Shown here piece after piece: positions 1-7,009 of a stretch of DNA of 13,129 nucleotides (position 1 is its first letter; the number at the start of each line of letters is the position of its first letter). The notes beneath the pieces were generated by a model that was given only the letters and a program-made list of their open reading frames with translations, was not told the DNA's origin and ran no database searches. The position numbers and the translations under genes were made by a program. Location: positions 1-13,129 of the forward strand of contig JAQSYS010000094.1 in the NCBI GenBank assembly GCA_029256005.1. The letters are read 5' to 3'. Origin of the DNA: Sedimentibacter sp. (GTDB lineage Bacteria; Bacillota; Clostridia; Tissierellales; Sedimentibacteraceae).

Positions 1-1830
1 TACAATCAAAAAATAGTTGATTTAATTGAAGAAAATAAAATTGATTCTAATGATGTAATTGTGACAACTAAAGATAATGAGATGTTCAATTATATTATGG
101 ATGGACTTGAAGAAAGATATAGTGATGATTTTTTTGAACCTTATACTTTGGACAATGTTTATTACATAGTATTGAAGGGTACAAATGATGATATATATTA
201 CGGAGCAACAAATAGAATTATAAATCTAGCCGGTAAAGGAGTCTATGAAAAAACAGATGTTGTAGATTCAAGACTCATGAATATAGGTATAGGTTATGAT
301 GATGAAGCAATCAATACAGCTAAAGGCTCAGGGCTAGATGTTATTTTAAGACCTATAAACTTTCCAACATACAATGAAAAACTAGCAGATGTATACAAAG
401 CTGCAAACGAAAGATATGGTCTGGAGCCTAGAATATACTTGTTTCATGGTAAGGAAATCTTAGGATATCCTGATAATGAGAATACATTATTAGAATATGT
501 TAAGGAGAAAGATATTTCTATAGGATTAATTGAAAGTTCTACTCAAAGAGAACACTTAGATGGAGAAGGTCTTGACGACTTGGTTGAAGATTCTGGATAT
601 AATGCTTTAAGACTTTTCACTATGTGGGATTACATTAGAGAAAGAAATGAGTATTATAATTATGAGGGTGCTGAAGAAATTGAAAACACAATGTTCAGGG
701 CAATAACAGAAAGAAATATTAGAGCTATATATTTTAAGCCTTTTTTTGAGAAGGAAGAAAGTACTAAATATTTAACTGATGAAAAAGAATATGAAAGAAC
801 TTTCACTAGCTTAGAAAAAAGACTTGAGGAGCATAATATAAAGCTTGGTAGAGCTGAGGCAATAGAAGAGTTTCACATCGGTGCTAAGAGGTTGTCAGTG
901 ATGGCCTTTGGGATCACATTAGCAGCGGTTTTGTTATTTATTAAAGTGTTAAATATTAAGAATAAAAGAGCAAATTATTTATATTTAGCTGCAGTTCCTG
1001 CTGCAATTATTCCTCTGGTTATGAGGAACATAGCAGAAAAAGGATTTGCGTTTGCAGCGGCTGTTATATTTTCAGGACTTGCGATTTATTATTTTATGAT
1101 GCAAATTAAAAAAATTTACGAATCAAAAGAAAAATACTCTATTGTAAGAACAATGATTTACTCAACTGTCATATTAGCTGGCGCAATTGCTATATCACTT
1201 GCTGGAGCTGTTTTTGTTGATTCTATGCTTGCTGATGTTAAGTACTTCCTTGAAATGGACATTTTCAGAGGAGTTAAATTCGCACAAATACTGCCATTTG
1301 GTATTTTTGCATTATTGTTTTTAATTTATTTTTTAAACAAGGACAGCGAAGATTCATTTAAAAGTGTTGTGAACACCAGCATCAAATTGCTAAACCATAA
1401 CATTAAAATTTATTATGGAATAGTAGCAGGAATAATCGGAATTGCAGCATATATTTATATTTCGAGAACAGGCCATGAATCTAATATTCAACCTTCAAGT
1501 ATTGAAATGATTACTAGAAACTTTATGGAGTATGTGCTATTGGCAAGACCAAGGACAAAAGAATTTTTAATTGCATTTCCAGCAATTTTTGCAGCGGTCT
1601 ATGCTGCAAGCAAAAAATCAGAATTCTTTACAGGAATTTTTATGCTTGCATCAGCTATGGGAACATCTTCTGTAATAAACACATTTTCACATTTAAGAAC
1701 TCCAATCTATTTGTCATTGGCAAGAACAGTCATAGCTCTGGGATTTGGAATTGTTATAGGAGTAATTGCTGTTATAGTAATCGATTTAATTTTTAAAATA
1801 AACGTGAGATTACAGGAGAGATTGAAGTGA
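1..1830 (+). CDS. DUF5693 family multi-pass membrane protein, 5' end missing
   Basis: The reading frame is open from the first base, so the true start lies upstream; a GTG at 61 is internal and has no Shine-Dalgarno site. The visible 609 residues fall into two halves. Up to about base 890 the protein is soluble, mixed alpha/beta and rich in charged residues. From about 892 to 1794 there are roughly nine hydrophobic segments, with a short basic tail at the end. A LARPRTKEFLIAFPA stretch near 1540-1590 resembles the conserved core I associate with DUF5693 proteins, which in Clostridia commonly sit just before csaB. The reaction is unknown. The layout (soluble, probably extracellular domain followed by a membrane bundle) and the neighbours suggest a role in export or modification of cell-wall polymer, but that is inference. 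The stop overlaps the csaB start by four bases (GTGA), implying translational coupling. Confidence 0.82.
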   Translation, partial: YNQKIVDLIEENKIDSNDVIVTTKDNEMFNYIMDGLEERYSDDFFEPYTLDNVYYIVLKGTNDDIYYGATNRIINLAGKGVYEKTDVVDSRLMNIGIGYDDEAINTAKGSGLDVILRPINFPTYNEKLADVYKAANERYGLEPRIYLFHGKEILGYPDNENTLLEYVKEKDISIGLIESSTQREHLDGEGLDDLVEDSGYNALRLFTMWDYIRERNEYYNYEGAEEIENTMFRAITERNIRAIYFKPFFEKEESTKYLTDEKEYERTFTSLEKRLEEHNIKLGRAEAIEEFHIGAKRLSVMAFGITLAAVLLFIKVLNIKNKRANYLYLAAVPAAIIPLVMRNIAEKGFAFAAAVIFSGLAIYYFMMQIKKIYESKEKYSIVRTMIYSTVILAGAIAISLAGAVFVDSMLADVKYFLEMDIFRGVKFAQILPFGIFALLFLIYFLNKDSEDSFKSVVNTSIKLLNHNIKIYYGIVAGIIGIAAYIYISRTGHESNIQPSSIEMITRNFMEYVLLARPRTKEFLIAFPAIFAAVYAASKKSEFFTGIFMLASAMGTSSVINTFSHLRTPIYLSLARTVIALGFGIVIGVIAVIVIDLIFKINVRLQERLK

Positions 1831-2879
1831 AAAAAATATTGTTGGCAGGATATTACGGATTTGGAAATTTAGGAGACGAAGCAATATTAGAAATGACAAT
1901 CAAACAAATCCTGGAAATCACTGACAGAAATAATATCACGGTGTTATCAGGCGATAAAGATGTGACAAGAAAGAAGTACAATATTAATACCATTGACAGA
2001 TATAATGTGTTTTCTATTGTCAACAAGTTAATGAAGTCAGATGCTATTGTGTTTGGAGGAGGAAGCCTTCTTCAGGATATTACAAGCAAGAGGAGCATTT
2101 ATTATTATTTGTTTTTAATTCGTCTTGCTAAAATTATGAACAACAAGGTTATTATGCTTAGCCAGGGAATAGGGCCGATAGTCAATGAAAACAGCAGGAA
2201 GGCAGTACAAAGAACATTAGCGTTGGTTGATTATATCACTGTTAGAGATAAACACTCTAAAGAATATCTTGAGGGTATTGGTATGGATACCAATAAAATA
2301 AGTTTATCTACTGACCCTGTGATTAATTTAAAAGCAGGGGAAAACTATGTTGCTAAACACAGCGGCAGGAAAAAGATATGTTTTTCCTTGAGAAATTGGA
2401 AAAACACAGATGTGAGCCAAAAAATAAGTAAACTTGCATTAAAGCTTATTGAAAATAATATGGAATGCTATTTCATTCCCTTTTATTACAATGAAGATTT
2501 GGAGCTTATTGATGATGTCGAAAAAAACATAGGTGAAAAAGCAGTATATTATAAGGAAAGGCTTACAACAGGTGAAGCATTTGATATTATAAGAAGCATG
2601 GATGTGTTGGTAGGCGTTAGGCTTCATTCTTTAATATTTGCTGCTGCAGCTAATGTTCCATTTGCGGCAGTATCTTACGATCATAAGGTTGACCATTTCG
2701 CTAATAGCGTAAATATGAAGGTAGCATGCAGTATAGACAACATAGACGTAGACATGTTGTATGATGAAATAATTGATAAAATTAATAATGAGGACGAAGA
2801 AAAAAAGAAGCTTTCAAAAAGTGTAGAACAATTAAGAGAGCTCACTAAAATTAATTATAAAATATTGAAGGAATTATAA
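1827..2879 (+). CDS. csaB: Polysaccharide pyruvyl transferase CsaB
   Basis: This 350-residue protein has the usual length and layout of CsaB, which transfers pyruvate from phosphoenolpyruvate to a sugar of the secondary cell-wall polymer, making the ketal bound by SLH-domain proteins. Visible landmarks are the N-terminal GYYGFGNLGDEAIL loop (residues 8-21), FGGGSLLQD (76-84), SQGIGP (112-117), ITVRD (137-141) and, in the C-terminal domain, GVRLHSLIFAAAA (263-275) followed by VSYDHKV (282-288). The R-x-H pair in the last region is typical of the pyruvyl transferase active site. There is no signal peptide, so it should act in the cytoplasm or at the inner membrane face. The start is GTG at 1827, with a good GGAG site at about 1814-1817; it overlaps the upstream stop. 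It lies between a DUF5693 protein and a TagA-type glycosyltransferase, a common clostridial arrangement. Confidence 0.92.
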   Translation: MKKILLAGYYGFGNLGDEAILEMTIKQILEITDRNNITVLSGDKDVTRKKYNINTIDRYNVFSIVNKLMKSDAIVFGGGSLLQDITSKRSIYYYLFLIRLAKIMNNKVIMLSQGIGPIVNENSRKAVQRTLALVDYITVRDKHSKEYLEGIGMDTNKISLSTDPVINLKAGENYVAKHSGRKKICFSLRNWKNTDVSQKISKLALKLIENNMECYFIPFYYNEDLELIDDVEKNIGEKAVYYKERLTTGEAFDIIRSMDVLVGVRLHSLIFAAAANVPFAAVSYDHKVDHFANSVNMKVACSIDNIDVDMLYDEIIDKINNEDEEKKKLSKSVEQLRELTKINYKILKEL

Positions 2880-2880
2880 T

Positions 2881-3648
2881 ATGAATAAATTAAGCATAAT
2901 GGGTGTCAGAATTGACAATAAGACAATGACTGAAACCATGGATATAATAAAGAAGAAACTTCATGACAATGAACAGTATATAATTTATACGCCTAACACT
3001 GAATTTGTAATGATGTGTCAAAATGATGAAGAATTCTTAGAATTAATGAATAAATCTAACATTAATATTCCTGATGGCATAGGATTAATTTATGCATCAA
3101 GAATTAAAAAACATCCTTTAAAAGAAAAAGTAGCAGGATATGATTTATCTGTGAATTTATTAAAACTTGCAAATGAACAGTGCTTAAAATTGTTTGTAAT
3201 TGGTGGAAAACCGGGAGTTGCTGAAGTTGCCATGAAAAATGTTCATGAAATTTACCCTAATATAAACATAGTTGGAACACAGCATGGCTATTTCAAGGGC
3301 ACGCATTTGGGAAAAAATGGGCATGAAGAAGAACTTAAGGTTCTTGAAGACATAAACAAAGCTGAACCTCACATACTGTTCGTAGGCTTTGGTGCTAAAA
3401 AGCAAGAACAATGGATAGAATATAACAAGGCTAAAATCAATGCTAAAATAATTATAGGCAACGGTGGTACATTGGATGGGCTTGCTGGTAATGTTAAAAG
3501 AGCACCAGAAATATTTATAAAACTTGGGCTTGAATGGTTTTACAGGCTTATTAAGGAACCAAAGAGAATTAAAAGACAAATTTTGCTGCCAATGTTTATG
3601 TTTAAGGTGTTGTTCGGCAATAAAAATATTGTAAGAGAAATTGAATAG
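2881..3648 (+). CDS. tagA: WecG/TagA/CpsF family glycosyltransferase
   Basis: This 255-residue protein matches the GT26 family, which adds N-acetylmannosamine or a related sugar from a UDP donor to an undecaprenyl-diphosphate-linked sugar during teichoic acid or secondary wall polymer synthesis. The family signatures are present in order: YTPNTEF (36-42), IPDGIG with Asp65 (63-68), VAGYD (84-88), VGFGAKKQE (168-176), and GNGGTLDGLAG followed by VKRAPE (193-210). Thr37, Asn39 and Asp65 fall at the positions I recall as active-site residues of the Thermoanaerobacter TagA enzyme. The C-terminal LEWFYRLIKEPKR segment and basic tail match the appendage thought to hold these enzymes at the membrane. 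The ATG lies two bases after the csaB stop codon begins its downstream flank (one intervening base), with a GAAGGA site at 2867-2872. The exact sugar donated cannot be read from sequence. Confidence 0.92.
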   Translation: MNKLSIMGVRIDNKTMTETMDIIKKKLHDNEQYIIYTPNTEFVMMCQNDEEFLELMNKSNINIPDGIGLIYASRIKKHPLKEKVAGYDLSVNLLKLANEQCLKLFVIGGKPGVAEVAMKNVHEIYPNINIVGTQHGYFKGTHLGKNGHEEELKVLEDINKAEPHILFVGFGAKKQEQWIEYNKAKINAKIIIGNGGTLDGLAGNVKRAPEIFIKLGLEWFYRLIKEPKRIKRQILLPMFMFKVLFGNKNIVREIE

Positions 3649-3652
3649 GAGG
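3647..3652 (+). promoter_or_regulatory. Shine-Dalgarno site for the TTG-started transaldolase gene
   Basis: A perfect AGGAGG overlaps the TAG stop of the upstream glycosyltransferase and lies seven bases before the TTG at 3660. An in-frame TGA at 3642-3644 and the absence of any other start codon in between fix TTG as the initiation codon. Confidence 0.85.
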
Positions 3653-3659
3653 AATAATC

Positions 3660-4304
3660 TTGAAATTATTTATTGATACAGCCAATGTAGAAGAGATAAA
3701 AAAGGCAAATGCAATGGGTGTTATTTGCGGGGTTACAACAAATCCATCCTTAATTGCAAAGGAAGGAAGAGTATTTGAAGAAGTTGTGAGAGAAATTACT
3801 CAAATTGTTGATGGCCCAATAAGTGCCGAGGTAATTAGTCTCGACTCTGAAGGTATGATAAGAGAGGCAACTGTACTTTCTAAGATTCACAAAAACATAA
3901 TCATAAAAATACCTATGTCAGTAGAAGGGTTAAAGGCTGTTAAAGTTCTCAACAATGAAAACATAAAAACAAATGTTACGTTGATATTTTCTGCAGGGCA
4001 GGCACTTATGGCTGCACGAGCAGGAGCGACATATGTTAGTCCATTTGTAGGAAGATTAGATGACGTAAGCAACAATGGTATGGAGCTAATTGCAGAAATA
4101 GTTGATATATTCAATAATTATGATATAAGTACAGAAATAATTGCAGCAAGCATAAGACATCCTATGCATGTAACACAGGCTGCAAGACTGGGATGCCACA
4201 TTGCTACGGTACCTTTAAAGGTATTAGTTCAAATGACGAAGCATCCATTAACAGACAAAGGAATAGAACAGTTTTTAAAAGATTGGGAAAATGTACCGAG
4301 ATAA
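3660..4304 (+). CDS. tal: Small transaldolase of the TalC/FSA family
   Basis: This 214-residue protein is the short (about 24 kDa) transaldolase type, a cytoplasmic TIM barrel that moves a dihydroxyacetone unit between sugar phosphates through a Schiff base. It shows FIDTAN (4-9), GVTTNPSLIAKEG (24-36), the Schiff-base lysine Lys83 in IIIKIPM (80-86), NVTLIFS (105-111) and YVSPFVGRLDD (125-135). Databases often call this family fructose-6-phosphate aldolase. Two positions argue otherwise: Glu57 stands where E. coli FsaA has Gln59, and Phe129 where FsaA has Tyr131. Glu and Phe are the transaldolase pattern, so sedoheptulose-7-phosphate/glyceraldehyde-3-phosphate exchange is the more likely reaction. 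This fits the transketolase genes directly downstream, 24 bases away. It starts at TTG, 11 bases after the tagA stop. Confidence 0.93.
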   Translation: MKLFIDTANVEEIKKANAMGVICGVTTNPSLIAKEGRVFEEVVREITQIVDGPISAEVISLDSEGMIREATVLSKIHKNIIIKIPMSVEGLKAVKVLNNENIKTNVTLIFSAGQALMAARAGATYVSPFVGRLDDVSNNGMELIAEIVDIFNNYDISTEIIAASIRHPMHVTQAARLGCHIATVPLKVLVQMTKHPLTDKGIEQFLKDWENVPR

Positions 4305-4328
4305 TAGATGAAATAAAAGGAGGATAAA

Positions 4329-5141
4329 ATGAAACATGAAAATTTATGTGTCATAGCTAAAAATATGAGAAGAAACATATTGACTATGGTACACGATGCG
4401 AAATCAGGGCACCCGGGTGGGTCGCTTTCAGCTGTTGAAATTGTTACATATTTATACTTTAAAGAGATGAACATAGAGGACCCAACTGATGAGAACAGAG
4501 ATCGTTTCGTGCTTTCAAAAGGACACGGAGCGCCTGTGCTGTATTCAGCACTCATGGAAAAAGGATTCATCAGCAAGGATTTGATAGGAACTTTAAGACA
4601 AATAAATTCAAAACTTCAAGGGCATCCAGATATGAAAAAGCTTCCGGGTGTTGAGGCATCTACTGGCTCATTAGGGCAAGGACTTGCGATAGCAAATGGA
4701 ATGGCTCTTGCATTTAAGTTGGATAACAAAGATAACAGAGTATTTGCTCTTTTAGGAGACGGTGAGATACAAGAAGGAATGATATGGGAAGCTGCAATGC
4801 TTGCAAGTCATTATCACTTGGACAATATAACAGCCATTATTGACCACAACGGACTCCAAATAGACGGAAGAAACAATGATGTTATGACAGTAGAACCAAT
4901 CGACAAAAAATGGGATGCTTTCGGATGGCATGTAATAAAGGCTGACGGCCATGATTTTGAATCATTGGAAAAAGCTTTTGAAGAAAGAAAGACTATCAAA
5001 GGAAAACCTGCAGTCATAATTGCTGACACCATTAAAGGTAAGGGTTGTTCATTTATGGAAGATAAAGCAGCATGGCACGGCAAAGCACCAAGTGATGAAG
5101 AATATTGCAATGCAATGGATGAATTAGGGAGGTGTGAATAA
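4329..5141 (+). CDS. tktA: Transketolase, N-terminal subunit
   Basis: This 270-residue protein is the diphosphate-binding half of a split transketolase, which transfers two-carbon units between sugar phosphates using thiamine diphosphate and a divalent metal. Visible landmarks are GHPGGSLS (27-34), SKGHGAP (63-69), TGSLGQGL (112-119), the thiamine-diphosphate motif beginning GDGEIQEG (143-150) and closing near Asn174 in DHNGLQIDG, and TIKGKGCSFMED (234-245) followed by AAWHGK. Full-length transketolases are about 650 residues; two-gene versions are standard in Clostridia and Archaea, so this is not a truncation. AGGAGG at 4318-4323 lies five bases before the ATG. The TAA stop shares its last base with the ATG of the partner gene, consistent with equal production of both subunits. 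Confidence 0.95.
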   Translation: MKHENLCVIAKNMRRNILTMVHDAKSGHPGGSLSAVEIVTYLYFKEMNIEDPTDENRDRFVLSKGHGAPVLYSALMEKGFISKDLIGTLRQINSKLQGHPDMKKLPGVEASTGSLGQGLAIANGMALAFKLDNKDNRVFALLGDGEIQEGMIWEAAMLASHYHLDNITAIIDHNGLQIDGRNNDVMTVEPIDKKWDAFGWHVIKADGHDFESLEKAFEERKTIKGKPAVIIADTIKGKGCSFMEDKAAWHGKAPSDEEYCNAMDELGRCE

Positions 5142-6079
5142 TGGCTAAGGCAACTAGAGAAGCATATGGTGAAGCATTAAAAAAGCTTGCAGCTGAAAAT
5201 CCAAATGTAGTAGTTTTGGATGCAGACTTGTCAGGCTCAACAAAGACATCAGAGTTTAAAAAGGTAGCACCTGAAAGATTCTTTAACGTAGGGATAGCTG
5301 AGCAGGACTTAATAGGAACAGCTGCAGGTATGGCGATAGCTGGAAAAATACCTTTTGCAAGTTCATTTGCAATGTTTGCTGCAGGTAGAGCTTATGAAAT
5401 AATAAGAAATACTGTGGCATATCCAAAATTGAATGTAAAAATTGCAGCAACACATGCAGGATTGACAGTAGGCGAAGATGGGGCATCACATCAGGCTATT
5501 GAGGATATTAGCTTAATGAGAGGCATACCAAATATGACAGTTATTAATCCAGCTGACTCAATTGAAGCAGAGCAGGCTGTGCTAAAGGCTGCAGAAATGC
5601 AAGGCCCAGTTTATATAAGACTTGGCAGAATGAATGTTGAAGATGTGTATGATGAAAACTACAAGTTCGAAATCGGCAAAGGCGTTGAACTAAAAAAAGG
5701 AAATGACGCAACAATAATAGCTACAGGTCTGATGGTACAGGAGGCTTTAAAAGCTGCTAAAATTCTTTCTGAAGAAGGAATAGAAGCAAGAGTAATAAAT
5801 ATACATACCATTAAGCCAATTGATAAGGATATAATCATAAAAGCAGCGAAAGAAACAAATACGATAGTTACTGCAGAAGAACACAGTATAATAGGCGGTT
5901 TGGGAAGTGCTGTATTAGAAGTATTGTCTGATGTATATCCAGTACCTGTTAAGAGAGTTGGTGTATTAGATACATTCGGAGAATCAGGAAAGCCAACGGA
6001 TTTATTAGAAAAATACCATTTGACAGCTAAAGATATAGTTGAAGCGTGTAAAGAAGCAATAAAATTAAAGCAGAAGTAA
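5141..6079 (+). CDS. tktB: Transketolase, C-terminal subunit
   Basis: This 312-residue protein supplies the pyrimidine-binding and C-terminal domains of the split transketolase. FFNVGIAEQDLIGTAAGMA (47-65) carries Glu54, the conserved glutamate that activates the thiamine cofactor. HAGLTVGEDGASHQAIED (105-122) contributes to the active site and subunit contact. A transketolase C-terminal domain follows from about residue 185, with TAEEHSIIGGLGSAV (244-258) as its clearest motif. The same fold occurs in DXP synthase and in the pyruvate dehydrogenase E1 beta chain, but length, partner gene and motif order favour transketolase. The ATG overlaps the partner's stop by one base, and GGGAGG at 5127-5132 lies eight bases upstream. 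It is the last gene before a strong terminator. Confidence 0.95.
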   Translation: MAKATREAYGEALKKLAAENPNVVVLDADLSGSTKTSEFKKVAPERFFNVGIAEQDLIGTAAGMAIAGKIPFASSFAMFAAGRAYEIIRNTVAYPKLNVKIAATHAGLTVGEDGASHQAIEDISLMRGIPNMTVINPADSIEAEQAVLKAAEMQGPVYIRLGRMNVEDVYDENYKFEIGKGVELKKGNDATIIATGLMVQEALKAAKILSEEGIEARVINIHTIKPIDKDIIIKAAKETNTIVTAEEHSIIGGLGSAVLEVLSDVYPVPVKRVGVLDTFGESGKPTDLLEKYHLTAKDIVEACKEAIKLKQK

Positions 6080-6132
6080 AATAAACAAATTAGTGATTAA
6101 CTCAAAAAAATTAAATAATGAGAAATAATTTG

Positions 6133-6160
6133 ACGGCGATGTATAATCGCCGTTTATTTA
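6133..6160 (+). terminator. Rho-independent terminator of the cell-wall/pentose phosphate operon
   Basis: A perfect 8-bp GC-rich stem, ACGGCGAT (6133-6140) and ATCGCCGT (6146-6153), encloses a GTATA loop and runs directly into TTTATTTA. It lies 53 bases after the tktB stop and stands out in otherwise very AT-rich DNA. Confidence 0.88.
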
Positions 6161-6271
6161 TTGAAATTTAAAGCATTAAAACGGTTTTTTAACAGTATTT
6201 GTGAATTATTTTGCATTCATATAAACATTAAAAATAAGTTGAAATTGTAATAACTTTTTTAAAACTTTATA

Positions 6272-6300
6272 TTGACAATAGTATATCATCAAGGTATAAT
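6272..6300 (+). promoter_or_regulatory. Consensus sigma-A promoter of carD
   Basis: TTGACA (6272-6277) and TATAAT (6295-6300) are both perfect consensus hexamers with the optimal 17-base spacer. Transcription should begin near 6307, leaving a leader of about 50 bases before the carD GTG. This is the best promoter in the window and separates carD from the transketolase operon. Confidence 0.88.
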
Positions 6301-6342
6301 AACTGATTTGACATTTATCAACTATTGGTGTATACTAAACAT

Positions 6343-6350
6343 AAAGGAGG
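6343..6350 (+). promoter_or_regulatory. Shine-Dalgarno site deciding the carD start
   Basis: AAAGGAGG lies seven bases before GTG 6358. The reading frame could be extended upstream to TTG 6325 or GTG 6328, but neither has a ribosome binding site, and an extended start would place this site inside the coding sequence. Confidence 0.8.
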
Positions 6351-6357
6351 TAAAGAG

Positions 6358-6777
6358 GTGCTTGGTGTAGTTAAGAGTTATTTTATTCTTAAGATGCCTA
6401 TCGGTGAGATGAAGCTTATGATACCTGTAGATAATGTTGACAATATTGGACTTAGAGATATTATTAATATGGAAGCTGTTGAAAATGTATATGTTATATT
6501 GAAGCAAAATGCAGAAATTAATGATTCTAACTGGAATAAAAGATTTAGAGACAACATGATAAAAATGAAGACCGGAGACATATTTGAAGTAGCTCAGGTC
6601 GTGAGAGATTTGACATATCGAGACAGAGAGAAGGGACTATCTACAGGAGAAAAGAAGATGCTGGTAAGTGCAAAGCAAATGCTTGTAAGCGAAATAGCAC
6701 TTTCAACAAATGCGGACAGTAAGAGCATACAGGATTATTTGGACAAAATTATAAATGAAGATGCACTGGAGCAATAA
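6358..6777 (+). CDS. carD: CarD/CdnL family RNA polymerase regulator, short N-terminus
   Basis: The 139-residue product carries most of a CarD-family protein, which binds the RNA polymerase beta subunit and stabilises open promoter complexes. Visible parts are the later strands of the Tudor-like polymerase-binding domain, with KMPIGEMKLMIPVDNVDNIG (12-31), then the helical DNA-binding domain with NWNKRFRDN (58-66), KTGDIFEVAQVVRDL (71-85), the near-invariant RDREKGLSTGEKKML (88-102) and AKQMLVSEIA (105-114). CarD proteins usually carry about 20-25 more residues at the front (a GDKVVYPxHGxGxI-type segment). That segment is absent here and I could not find it in another upstream frame. GTG 6358 is chosen because of the AAAGGAGG site; a TTG at 6325 would add 11 residues. 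Family assignment is firm; the start and full function are less so. It has its own promoter and terminator hairpin. Confidence 0.88.
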   Translation: MLGVVKSYFILKMPIGEMKLMIPVDNVDNIGLRDIINMEAVENVYVILKQNAEINDSNWNKRFRDNMIKMKTGDIFEVAQVVRDLTYRDREKGLSTGEKKMLVSAKQMLVSEIALSTNADSKSIQDYLDKIINEDALEQ

Positions 6778-6812
6778 TCTTTTTAGATATGTGCTTCAGT
6801 GCATATTTCTTT
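6762..6812 (+). terminator. Probable terminator hairpin of carD, overlapping the gene's 3' end
   Basis: TGCACTGGAGC (6762-6772) pairs with GCTTCAGTGCA (6793-6803) over 11 positions with a single G-U wobble, followed by TATTTCTTT. The left arm encodes the last residues of carD and the TAA stop sits in the 20-base loop. The T-tract is interrupted, so termination may be partial. A competing shorter hairpin, ATATGTGC/GTGCATAT, shares the right arm. Confidence 0.6.
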
Positions 6813-7009
6813 GCAAGTGTTTAATTTAAATAACAATAGGATAACTTAAACTAATTTTTGGGTTAGTGTATCTGTGATTTAAAACTATATTAAGGTAAAA
6901 TTAATAATAATTAAATATAATTTAATCAAAAGCTATAGCCAAATTATTAAAAATGTGATACATTTAATATTATAACAAAATTTGGGTATACTTTAAAGGA
7001 GGTGAGTAG

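Noticed and set aside
61..63. GTG 61 as the start of the first gene.
   Set aside because: The frame is open through base 1, there is no ribosome binding site, and DUF5693 proteins are expected to extend further at the N-terminus.
4229..5110. Minus-strand reading frames of about 65-115 codons opposite the transaldolase and transketolase genes.
   Set aside because: They lie opposite strongly conserved coding sequence, have no recognisable product and are shadows of the real genes.
6863..6891. TTAGTG-17-TATATT as a yacL promoter.
   Set aside because: The -35 element matches consensus at only two of six positions; several equally weak candidates exist between 6810 and 6995.
6910..6926. Perfect 7-3-7 palindrome ATTAAAT-ATA-ATTTAAT upstream of yacL, considered as an operator.
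   Set aside because: It contains only A and T in a region that is nearly all A and T, so chance is a sufficient explanation; no second copy was seen.
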